Below are positions 33,539-40,932 of a stretch of 64,000 nt of DNA, one piece after another. Position numbers and translations under genes: made by a program. The stretch is from NCBI GenBank assembly GCA_942493385.1, contig OW818699.1, positions 372,001-436,000 of the forward strand. Direction: 5' to 3'. The first letter of the stretch is position 1, and each line of letters opens with the position of its first letter. The DNA comes from UBA8389 sp942493385. GTDB taxonomy: Bacteria; Bacteroidota; Bacteroidia; Bacteroidales; UBA1402. The notes below the pieces were generated by a model, which saw only the letters and a list, made by a program, of their open reading frames with translations, was not told the DNA's origin and did not search any database.

Positions 33539-34305
33539 AACTTATTGTCAATGCAGCATATGCCCATTTAAAGCCCTCGCTAAGAAAACTTCCTGAACTT
33601 TTCACGCTTCAAGGTAGAACCATCTATAAGTCGCGCAACGAGTTGAAGGTTATAGATCTTCATGATTTGTCTTTGAATGTGAAACAATATCGCATACCCA
33701 TATTCATTAACCGAATCATCTACACCTTTTTTAGAAGGTCAAAAGCTAGTCGGGCGTATGAATATGCCATGCTTCTGAGGGAAAAAGGTTTTGATTCACC
33801 AGAGCCAATTGCTTACCTGGAGTTGAAGTCAAAAGGTTTGCTTAGCGGATCCTATTTTGTATCCAGACAAATTTCCGATTTCCGGATGATGCGAGAGTTT
33901 GCTGATGGATCTTCGATCACGGGACGTGAGGACATCATTGAGGCTTTGGGCGTTTATGTGGCCCGCCTACATCAAGCAGGCATTCTGCACCTTGATCTTT
34001 CCGTTGGAAATATTCTATTTAAAAAGGAAGAAAAGGACATTCATTTCTGGTTGGTCGACCTAAATCGAATGCGGTTTTGCAAGATTGATCTGGAAAAAGG
34101 TTGTAAGAACTTTGAACGTCTCCGTGGCTGCGACGCTTTTTTTGAATTGCTTGCAAGTTCTTATGCCAAGGAGCGCGACTTTAACTCGGACCAATGCCTG
34201 GACAAAATCAGGTACTATCAAAAAAGGAGTGTATTGGCTTTTCGGGCAAAAATGGAGCGAAAGAAAAAAAATCGTCATTTTTTAATGCCATTCAGGCAGA
34301 AGTAG
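33535..34305 (+). CDS. Lipopolysaccharide (Kdo/WaaP-type) kinase
   Basis: A 256-residue protein-kinase-fold enzyme. HLDLSVGNILF is the catalytic loop (HxDxxxxN) and WLVDLNRMRF the metal-binding DLNR counterpart of DFG; VKQYR near residue 45 likely holds the ATP-binding lysine. WaaP/KdkA enzymes phosphorylate sugars of the LPS core. It is translationally coupled to the GT9 gene, which supports this. The last 31 bases overlap a convergent glycosyltransferase gene. Confidence 0.87.
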   Translation: MKLIVNAAYAHLKPSLRKLPELFTLQGRTIYKSRNELKVIDLHDLSLNVKQYRIPIFINRIIYTFFRRSKASRAYEYAMLLREKGFDSPEPIAYLELKSKGLLSGSYFVSRQISDFRMMREFADGSSITGREDIIEALGVYVARLHQAGILHLDLSVGNILFKKEEKDIHFWLVDLNRMRFCKIDLEKGCKNFERLRGCDAFFELLASSYAKERDFNSDQCLDKIRYYQKRSVLAFRAKMERKKKNRHFLMPFRQK

Positions 34306-35093
34306 CGATTGAGCATTTGGCGTTCCTTCATCATTTGAATGTTTTCAGCTTGATCAAACCAATTTTCAGCATGGTGCAAATGGTACTGTACAGCCAGATT
34401 CCGTAAGGAAAAAAGCTCATAGCCAGCTTTTTCAAATCGCCAGACCAAATCAATGTCCTCACCAATTGCCGGCAGTATAAAATCTTCATCAAATCCATTG
34501 ATGTCCATTATGGCCTTTCTTGAAAAAGACATGTTGCATCCTTTTAGTTGGGTCATTTTCCGAAGACGGGGAATAAATCCCAACAAGGTATCCGGATTGA
34601 TGAAAAAACCTTCCTCCAGAAATCGAAGTCCTTTTTTTCGAAGTGAAAAGAGCTGTTTGAACAGATATTCCTGTATGTTGGACGTTGTAATTTTCTCATT
34701 CAACAAATCCTGAGTAAGTAACGAATTCAACTTTATCCGCTTGCCTGCCAAAATCCGGTTTCCTTTCGAAAACCGATGGTGCATTTCCATGAAACGTGGG
34801 TGTAAGACGCAATCTCCATCAATGAAAATGAAATAATCGGATTTTGCAGCGAGAATGGCTCGATTCAATGCCCGGTTTTTTCGCCAGCCCAGATCCTCCT
34901 GGCTGAGATGTTGCCAAGGTTGTTCGAATGGATAGGCAGAAAGGAATTCTTTCATAACGGCGCTTTCTCCATCTTCAGAAACCAGAATTTCAAAGTTCTT
35001 CCAAGACTGTTTCTTGATCGAATCAAGCACTGCTTTCAGGGCAATCGTGTTGGTGTAGACCGAAATGATCAGGGTTGCTTCAGGTTGTTCCAT
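34275..35093 (-). CDS. Glycosyltransferase family 2
   Basis: A 272-residue GT-A enzyme. ATLIISVYTN opens the nucleotide-binding fold, FIDGDCVLHP carries the DxD metal site, and IGEDIDLVWRFEKAGYE is the C-terminal galactosyltransferase-like (ED) motif with the catalytic base. Likely adds a sugar to LPS or another surface glycan. One base separates it from the paralogous gene upstream, and the two share length and motif order, suggesting duplication. It is the last gene of a long reverse-strand run. Confidence 0.9.
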   Translation of the reverse strand: MEQPEATLIISVYTNTIALKAVLDSIKKQSWKNFEILVSEDGESAVMKEFLSAYPFEQPWQHLSQEDLGWRKNRALNRAILAAKSDYFIFIDGDCVLHPRFMEMHHRFSKGNRILAGKRIKLNSLLTQDLLNEKITTSNIQEYLFKQLFSLRKKGLRFLEEGFFINPDTLLGFIPRLRKMTQLKGCNMSFSRKAIMDINGFDEDFILPAIGEDIDLVWRFEKAGYELFSLRNLAVQYHLHHAENWFDQAENIQMMKERQMLNRYFCLNGIKK

Positions 35094-35094
35094 T

Positions 35095-35934
35095 TCAACG
35101 TAGTTTGCGAATTCCGTTGGGCGTTTCGATTCGTTTGGACTGTTGGGTTTCCTTTCGGATTTCCTTGTTTTTACGCATGGTTTCTTCTGTCTTATAAGGC
35201 CGTTTATGATCCAAGTGCAGGCAAATGGCCGAGTAGCGAATCTGTTTGGATTTCAGCCCAAGATTCCAAAGACGTTCTCCAAACTCCCTGTCTTGTCCAC
35301 CATATTGCATGTCCTCATTGAATCCGTTGATGGTCAGCATGTCAGATTTCCAGCCGGAAGCGTTGCAGCCGTTCCAGGAGGCTGCTGCAGGTGTGACAAG
35401 GTTCAGTACTTTAGCCCAAAGGCTGCTTCTCCAAAGCTTTGTACACTTGAAGCTTTTTTTCAAACCGTGCGCAAAAAGCCAATTCAGATTGAACGCCGAT
35501 TCTTTTTGTATGTCCTCAAGGGTTAGTTCTTGGCTGATGGACATTGGAAGCTTGAAATAACCACCAGACAAGAAATAGCCTTCGCTCGCCAAGCTCAGAT
35601 GCGTTTCCACAAAATCCTTGCGAGGAATGCAGTCTTGATCGGTAAAAATCAGGTATTCGGATTCAGCACTTAAAATGGCTTTGTTGAGTATGCGGCTTTT
35701 TTGGAAACCCTCGTCTTCTTGCCAGACGTGCTTGATGTTCAGGTTGAATTCCGTACTAAAACGATTGATCAGATCTTTGGTCGGTTGGCCCGAACCGTCG
35801 TCAGCTATGATAATTTCAAGATGCTGAACCGATTGCAAAGTATACCCCCACAATACTTTTTCCAACCATGCAGGGTTGTTGTAGGTGGAAATGATCGCAC
35901 CTATCGTTTTGGGTCTTCTTTTTGTTGTACTCAT
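35095..35934 (-). CDS. Glycosyltransferase family 2
   Basis: A 279-residue GT-A enzyme: IGAIISTYNN at the start, IIADDGSGQ for nucleotide binding, FTDQDCIPR as the DxD site, and GGQDREFGERLWNLGLK as the catalytic-base region. Closely similar in layout to the next gene downstream. It follows rnhA by 23 bases. Probable role in LPS or glycan extension. Confidence 0.9.
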   Translation of the reverse strand: MSTTKRRPKTIGAIISTYNNPAWLEKVLWGYTLQSVQHLEIIIADDGSGQPTKDLINRFSTEFNLNIKHVWQEDEGFQKSRILNKAILSAESEYLIFTDQDCIPRKDFVETHLSLASEGYFLSGGYFKLPMSISQELTLEDIQKESAFNLNWLFAHGLKKSFKCTKLWRSSLWAKVLNLVTPAAASWNGCNASGWKSDMLTINGFNEDMQYGGQDREFGERLWNLGLKSKQIRYSAICLHLDHKRPYKTEETMRKNKEIRKETQQSKRIETPNGIRKLR

Positions 35935-35957
35935 GACTTTTCAGACAGGTGAACAGC

Positions 35958-36578
35958 TTACTTTCTACCAAAATCGGCTGGAATTTCTCCCCAGGAGGAG
36001 GTTTCCCATTTATACAAAGGAATGTTCCAAGTGTGCGTGGCAAGCCAGTTCTCGGCTCGGTCTATCAGATCGAAAATCGGTTCATTGGCCGTCGTTTGAA
36101 CCAGCTTGGTGTTGCACTTTTTCTTCTTGATCCAAGCTAAGGCATTCATGCTGTCTGAATAGATTGGATAATGGGTGTTTTTGGCAATTTGCAATGCCAG
36201 GGCATGTACGATGGCCAAAAATTCCCCGATGTTGTTTGTTCCCTCTTGGAAGGGCCCTTGATGAAATATTTCCTTGGAATTTTCCCTAAAGACGCCCCTG
36301 TACTCCATCAAACCCGGATTTCCGCTGCAAGCAGCATCCACAGCGATGAAGTCACCAGTAGGTCGAGCTGAATTTTTTGTGGGACGCGCTTGGGCGGCTT
36401 GTTTGTAAAAGGAATGCCAACCTTTTCCCAACGCCTTTTCAGCCTCGTCTTTGGTTGGGAATGCTTTGTATTTGGCTCCTTCCGCACCTTCAATCTGAGC
36501 CTTGCATTTAGCCCAGTCTGTATATACCCCCGGAGTATGCCCTACCCAAACCACATAGAATTTCCCTTTATTCGCCAT
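35958..36578 (-). CDS. rnhA: Ribonuclease H with N-terminal hybrid-binding domain
   Basis: A 206-residue RNase H1 that cleaves RNA in RNA-DNA hybrids. The N-terminal hybrid-binding (caulimovirus-type) domain is FYVVWVGHTPGVYTDWAKC plus YKAFPTKDEAEKAL. The catalytic DEDD set is visible: Asp in FIAVDAACSGNPG, Glu in NNIGEFLAIV, Asp in IYSDSMNALAW, Asp near the end in IPADFGRK. ATG at 36578 (MANKGK) overlaps the upstream methyltransferase gene by 11 bases. Confidence 0.93.
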   Translation of the reverse strand: MANKGKFYVVWVGHTPGVYTDWAKCKAQIEGAEGAKYKAFPTKDEAEKALGKGWHSFYKQAAQARPTKNSARPTGDFIAVDAACSGNPGLMEYRGVFRENSKEIFHQGPFQEGTNNIGEFLAIVHALALQIAKNTHYPIYSDSMNALAWIKKKKCNTKLVQTTANEPIFDLIDRAENWLATHTWNIPLYKWETSSWGEIPADFGRK

Positions 36579-37737
36579 GTTTTTCAGGTTTGTCCTCGTA
36601 CAATTCCTTACGTTTGCCACGGAAGATATCGTATTTTCTGAATTCGCAATCCAAAGCACCGTTCATCAGAGGAATGCGTGCAGAAGGACGCAAGCCGATC
36701 TTGTCAAAGCATTCTTCACGGTAACTGAGAATCCAGGCGGTGTAACCCATAAAAGCATGCTTGAGTCGCTCGCCGATGGTTTCATAAAGCACCAGCAAGT
36801 CGTTCGAGGAAATACGTTCCCCGTAAGGTGGGTTCATCACCAACATGCCGTTTTCTGGTGCTTCCGTTATTTTTTGAATGGAACGGGTTTCAAGCTCGAT
36901 GTATTTGCCCAAGCTGGCGCTTTTCACGTTTTTCTGGGCGATGGAAATGGCTTGTGCAGACATGTCTGAACCGTAAATCTTGAATTTGAAAGGGTTTTCG
37001 TCAGGTTCCTCGTTGCATAGTTCTTCAAAGAGGTCTGCATCGAAATCCGGCCATTTTTCGAAGGCGAAGCCTTTGCGATAAATTCCGGGCGGAATCTTTA
37101 AGGCGATTAACGCAGCTTCAATCAATAAAGTTCCTGACCCGCACATGGGGTCGATGAAATTGCATTGTCCTTCCCAACCTGCCAGAAGCAACATTCCTGC
37201 TGCCAAGACTTCGTTAAGTGGCGCTTCCGTCTGGTCCACTCGGTATCCCCTTTTGTGAAGTGATTCACCGGAACTGTCCAATGAAATGGTACACGTTTCG
37301 TGCGAAACATGAACGTTGATGTAAACATCCGGGTTGGTGAGACGTACCGACGGCCGTTTTTCAAATTTCTCCATAAAATAGTCTGCCATACCGTCTTTTA
37401 CCCGATAGGCAAGAAATTTGGAGTGGCGGAATAGTTCCGAAAAGACAACAGAGTCGATGGTGAACGTCTGATTCGGTGAGAAATATTTTTCCCATTGTAT
37501 TTTTCGAACCTTTTCATACACTTCGTCTGGGTTTTTGGCCTTGAACGAAGCGATTGGTTTTAAGATTCGGACTGCTGTTCGCAGGTATAGGTTGGATTTG
37601 TACAAGAGGCGCTGATCACCTGAGAAGGAAACCATTCGGCGACCAATCTGCACATCATTTCCACCCAGTTCAGTGATTTCTCTGGCAAGGACTTCTTCCA
37701 GCCCTTGCATGGTTTTGGCAACGAGTTCGAAAGACAT
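36568..37737 (-). CDS. THUMP-domain 23S rRNA/tRNA guanine N2-methyltransferase-like protein
   Basis: A 389-residue RNA methyltransferase. A THUMP RNA-binding region (about 40-155) precedes an RlmL-like class I methyltransferase domain with FIDPMCGSGTLLIEAALIA (motif X/I) and the catalytic MNPPYGERI (motif IV). It corresponds to the first half of E. coli RlmL (m2G2445), but the exact nucleotide target is not provable here. Its ATG overlaps the cysE stop by one base. Confidence 0.9.
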   Translation of the reverse strand: MSFELVAKTMQGLEEVLAREITELGGNDVQIGRRMVSFSGDQRLLYKSNLYLRTAVRILKPIASFKAKNPDEVYEKVRKIQWEKYFSPNQTFTIDSVVFSELFRHSKFLAYRVKDGMADYFMEKFEKRPSVRLTNPDVYINVHVSHETCTISLDSSGESLHKRGYRVDQTEAPLNEVLAAGMLLLAGWEGQCNFIDPMCGSGTLLIEAALIALKIPPGIYRKGFAFEKWPDFDADLFEELCNEEPDENPFKFKIYGSDMSAQAISIAQKNVKSASLGKYIELETRSIQKITEAPENGMLVMNPPYGERISSNDLLVLYETIGERLKHAFMGYTAWILSYREECFDKIGLRPSARIPLMNGALDCEFRKYDIFRGKRKELYEDKPEKHGE

Positions 37738-38669
37738 TATTTTTTTGCTTTTGATTGGACAACGCGCGCATTGGGTGCAACATCTTCGGTTACCCAGATG
37801 TTTCCACCCACCGTGGCGTTTTCTCCAATCGTTATACGACCCAAAATGGTCGCGTTTGAATATACGACGACATTATCCTTTAAGATGGGATGACGTGGAA
37901 CACCCTTGATGGGATGCCCGTTTTCATCCAGCGGGAAGCTCTTGGCACCCAGCGTCACACCCTGATACAACTTGACGTTGTTGCCAATTACCGCTGTGGC
38001 GCCAATCACGACACCAGTTCCGTGGTCTATTGCAAAATGAGTTCCGATGGTGGCACCAGGATGAATGTCAATGCCGGTTTCAGAATGTGCCATCTCGGTA
38101 ATCATCCTAGGAATCATAGGAACACCCAGTTCCATCAGTTTATGAGCTATGCGGTAATTGCTGATGGCTTTGATGGCCGGATAGCAGTAGATGATTTCCT
38201 CCATGCTTTCGGCTGCAGGATCTCCATTGTAGCAAGCCAGCACGTCGGTTGCAAGCAAATCCCTCAGTTGTGGCATCGATTCGATGAATGCGGCAGAAAT
38301 GACTTCAGCCTCGTCCTTCATAATTTGTTGTTCCTGACGGTTCTTGGGCAAATCATCGCAGTCACCCTTTATGTGGGCTTCGACCTGCTTCTGAAAATAT
38401 AGACCTGCCAAAACTTGTGAGCTAAGCAACTGATGCAATTTCTCAACATTCAATCCGATGTGGAACGAAAGATTTTGTCTGGTTACGGAAGCATTTCCAA
38501 AATACCCTGGGAAAATAATGGCACGGCAAAGATTCACCACTTCCAACAAAACCGGAGCTGATGGTATCGGACTCGATTCGATTTCCTCATGACAAAGTCC
38601 CTTAAGTAAATCGTATTCGGAAAGATCCTGAATAGCTTTGGTTATTTTTTCTGAATGGATGGGGTTCAT
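37737..38669 (-). CDS. cysE: Serine O-acetyltransferase
   Basis: A 310-residue enzyme making O-acetylserine for cysteine synthesis. An extended N-terminal helical region is followed by left-handed beta-helix hexapeptide repeats (about 190-285: GIDIHPGATIGTHFAIDHGTGVVIG is the hallmark, with catalytic His residues in IDHGTG). It is of the longer EpsC/SatA kind seen in Bacteroidota. Transcribed with the DUF6492-like gene upstream and the methyltransferase downstream. Confidence 0.93.
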   Translation of the reverse strand: MNPIHSEKITKAIQDLSEYDLLKGLCHEEIESSPIPSAPVLLEVVNLCRAIIFPGYFGNASVTRQNLSFHIGLNVEKLHQLLSSQVLAGLYFQKQVEAHIKGDCDDLPKNRQEQQIMKDEAEVISAAFIESMPQLRDLLATDVLACYNGDPAAESMEEIIYCYPAIKAISNYRIAHKLMELGVPMIPRMITEMAHSETGIDIHPGATIGTHFAIDHGTGVVIGATAVIGNNVKLYQGVTLGAKSFPLDENGHPIKGVPRHPILKDNVVVYSNATILGRITIGENATVGGNIWVTEDVAPNARVVQSKAKK

Positions 38670-38688
38670 ATTCTAGCATTTGGTGCCA

Positions 38689-39612
38689 TCACAAAAGTAA
38701 GGAATTGTTTTGGTTTTCTAAGTCTTTTGAATAGGAGGAAGCCAATTTGGCATTTTTGGATAAAAGCATTTTTTTGTAAATCCTCAAGTACAACCCCATA
38801 AGGTTATTGGGACTGTTTCGATACTCCAAGGTCACAATATCATATGCTGAAGCCTTTTTTTCAAGTCGATTTGGAGAAATGAAGCGCGAATATTTTTTTC
38901 CAGCTCTTCGAAAGGTATTCAACGTACGCATGACGTAAGTACCAGGATAGCGGTTTAATACATACGTGCCGTAGGTTTCGAATTCCGAAAAGGCATTGAT
39001 CTCATTTGCAGGCATGGCATTGATTATCTTCTCACACCAATTGTCACCCGGAACAGCACTTTGCTCAATTTCAGAGATCAATGATTTCATTTTCTGAACA
39101 TCAATCAGCATATTCTCCGAAATGAACGATTGTTTCGTCGATTTTTTCAAACTCAGCAACTTCTCCATAGTCTGGAAATAGGGCTGGTGATTCTCCTCTT
39201 TCATACTAAAATAGGGCAAACCTTCCTCATTGAAAAAAACCAGCGGCTTAACCGGATAGGTGTCTGCGTCAAAGGTTAGATAGTATTTGTCTGCATATTC
39301 TGAAAGGGCAAACCCCATTTTTAGAAATTGTTGAAAATACCATCCTCTTGTTCCTGCATTTAAGCCAACCTTGTCCAGGTAACGAGCAACTGTCTTAAAA
39401 TTGACATTGTTCAACAATTCATCTTCATTGATAAGTACGACTTTTTTCTCAATTGTTGGATCCAAATGCCTAAAGTAAAAAAAGAAGGGCGCCTTAGTAA
39501 TAATGTAAAGTTTGTTGGGAGCCAAATTTTTAAACACCAAAGAAACCAGATTCTTTAGCAAGGGGCAGTCCTTACCGGCAACCGGGATGATGCAATCAAA
39601 TGTTGAATTCAT
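38689..39612 (-). CDS. DUF6492-like putative glycosyltransferase
   Basis: A 307-residue soluble protein. FDCIIPVAGKDCPLL at the start, GWYFQQFLKMGFA near residue 110 and the acidic YLTFDADTYPVKP near 130 match the DUF6492 group, whose DxD-bearing fold resembles GT-A glycosyltransferases. Function is not established; with four other glycosyltransferases within 9 kb a glycan role is reasonable. It lies between the HIT gene and cysE on the same strand. Confidence 0.68.
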   Translation of the reverse strand: MNSTFDCIIPVAGKDCPLLKNLVSLVFKNLAPNKLYIITKAPFFFYFRHLDPTIEKKVVLINEDELLNNVNFKTVARYLDKVGLNAGTRGWYFQQFLKMGFALSEYADKYYLTFDADTYPVKPLVFFNEEGLPYFSMKEENHQPYFQTMEKLLSLKKSTKQSFISENMLIDVQKMKSLISEIEQSAVPGDNWCEKIINAMPANEINAFSEFETYGTYVLNRYPGTYVMRTLNTFRRAGKKYSRFISPNRLEKKASAYDIVTLEYRNSPNNLMGLYLRIYKKMLLSKNAKLASSYSKDLENQNNSLLL

Positions 39613-39634
39613 GCGATTTTTAGAACCGATTAAT

Positions 39635-40057
39635 CTACAAAGCGGCTTTGATTTTGGTGATCATTTCAGCATAAGCTTCCTCAGAGAGATAAACCTTTTG
39701 GGGATTCATTTGAAAGATACCACCGTAATCGGGGCCGTCCACATATTTGGGTGCAAGATGGAAATGCAAGTGCTGGAGTTTATCAGAATAAGCGCCCAAG
39801 TTGATTTTCACCGGATTGAAAGCTGTATTCATTGCTTTGGCCACCTGTGCCACATCGGCCATAAAGGCATTTCGGTCCGAATCCGTAAGTTCAAAAAGCT
39901 GGTTTGCATGATCTTTATAAGCCACCACGCAACGACCGTGATACGTCTGTTCCTTGAATAAAAACAGGGTAGAAGCGCTTAAGTCGCAGATTTCGATCAT
40001 CAGGTCGTGTTGCAGTTGATTTTTGGTGCAATACAGGCAATCAGGATTTTTTTCCAT
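39635..40057 (-). CDS. HIT family nucleotide hydrolase
   Basis: A 140-residue histidine-triad protein. The catalytic HxHxH-type stretch reads HLHFHLAPKY near residue 107, and CLYCTKN near the N-terminus is a zinc-type CxxC. HIT proteins hydrolyse or transfer nucleoside phosphates (AMP-lysine, Ap4A and similar); the substrate is unknown. First gene of an apparent seven-gene reverse-strand run down to 34275. Confidence 0.9.
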   Translation of the reverse strand: MEKNPDCLYCTKNQLQHDLMIEICDLSASTLFLFKEQTYHGRCVVAYKDHANQLFELTDSDRNAFMADVAQVAKAMNTAFNPVKINLGAYSDKLQHLHFHLAPKYVDGPDYGGIFQMNPQKVYLSEEAYAEMITKIKAAL

Positions 40058-40098
40058 GTGGAAGTGGGATTTTTAGTTGAATGAATGATTTGTATCTT

Positions 40099-40128
40099 CA
40101 AAAGTAGGGTTTTTATTGCGGAATTCAA
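40099..40128 (-). promoter_or_regulatory. Promoter (TTG-N19-TACTTTTG) for the HIT gene
   Basis: On the reverse strand TTG (40128-40126) and TACTTTTG (40106-40099) are 19 bases apart, the best-spaced promoter on this strand in the region. It reads into HIT and probably the genes beyond, as no other -7 element is seen between 40057 and 38669. Confidence 0.7.
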
Positions 40129-40159
40129 AAGTGAAGTCTGGAAAAAATTCCGTAATCGC

Positions 40160-40190
40160 TTGCGGGGGAAGTCTATTTGAAGTAATTTTG
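40160..40190 (+). promoter_or_regulatory. Promoter (TTG-N20-TAATTTTG) for sdhCAB
   Basis: TTG at 40160-40162 and TAATTTTG at 40183-40190, 20 bases apart. The leader to the ATG at 40255 is about 57 bases; nothing structured is obvious in it. Confidence 0.7.
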
Positions 40191-40254
40191 CATCTCTTTT
40201 AAAAAGACCCTCTGAAATCCGCCAAAATTCTATAATCACTAATTATTCAAAGGT

Positions 40255-40920
40255 ATGGGTGTATTAATTTTCAATTCTTCCATCGGGCGTAAACTGGTCA
40301 TGAGTGTGACCGGTATAGCTCTCGTACTGTTTCTCACCTTCCACAGCATCATGAACATCTTCGTGATCATTTCACCGGAAATCTATGACAAGATCGCTGA
40401 GTTCTTGGGTGCGAACTGGTATGCTGTTGTTGGTACATTGGGCCTGGCTGCCCTAGTTGTAATCCACATGGTTTATGCCTTCTGGCTGTCACTGCAAAAC
40501 TTCATTGCTAGGGGCAAAGATCGTTATGCCGTAACAAAACGCGCTCCCGGTGTGGATTGGGCTTCCCAAAACATGCTGGTGTTGGGTTTCATCATCCTCG
40601 GTTTTCTGGGTTTGCATTTGTTTAATTTCTGGTTCAAGATGCAACTGCCCGAATTAATGGGTGGCGAGCCTGCCGTTGGTTCTGAAATCGTGTCAGGACT
40701 TTTCCAGATGCCGGCATATTGTATTTTATACATGGTTTGGCTGGGCGCACTTTGGTTCCATCTCACCCACGGGGTATGGAGTGCCATTCAGTCGCTGGGT
40801 GGTAGCAACCACACCTGGTTGCCTCGCATCAAGATGATTTCGAACATCATTGCTACACTTATCATCTTGATGTTCATGGCCATCCCTGTTTATTACCTCA
40901 TCACCAACCTTCTGGGATAA
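40255..40920 (+). CDS. sdhC: Succinate dehydrogenase/fumarate reductase cytochrome b subunit
   Basis: A 221-residue diheme cytochrome b anchor with five hydrophobic segments, matching the b558-type subunit of Bacteroides fumarate reductase. Histidines in LTFHSIMNIF, VVIHMVYAFW, GLHLFNFW and FHLTHGVWS are likely heme ligands. It tethers the flavoprotein and iron-sulfur subunits to the inner membrane and exchanges electrons with menaquinone. First of sdhCAB. Confidence 0.93.
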   Translation: MGVLIFNSSIGRKLVMSVTGIALVLFLTFHSIMNIFVIISPEIYDKIAEFLGANWYAVVGTLGLAALVVIHMVYAFWLSLQNFIARGKDRYAVTKRAPGVDWASQNMLVLGFIILGFLGLHLFNFWFKMQLPELMGGEPAVGSEIVSGLFQMPAYCILYMVWLGALWFHLTHGVWSAIQSLGGSNHTWLPRIKMISNIIATLIILMFMAIPVYYLITNLLG

Positions 40921-40932
40921 AATCCATTCATT

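Noticed and set aside
30871..40057. Glycan gene region considered as a horizontally acquired capsule island
   Set aside because: No integrase, IS or flanking repeats; base composition looks like the neighbours and the genes are interleaved with core metabolic genes.
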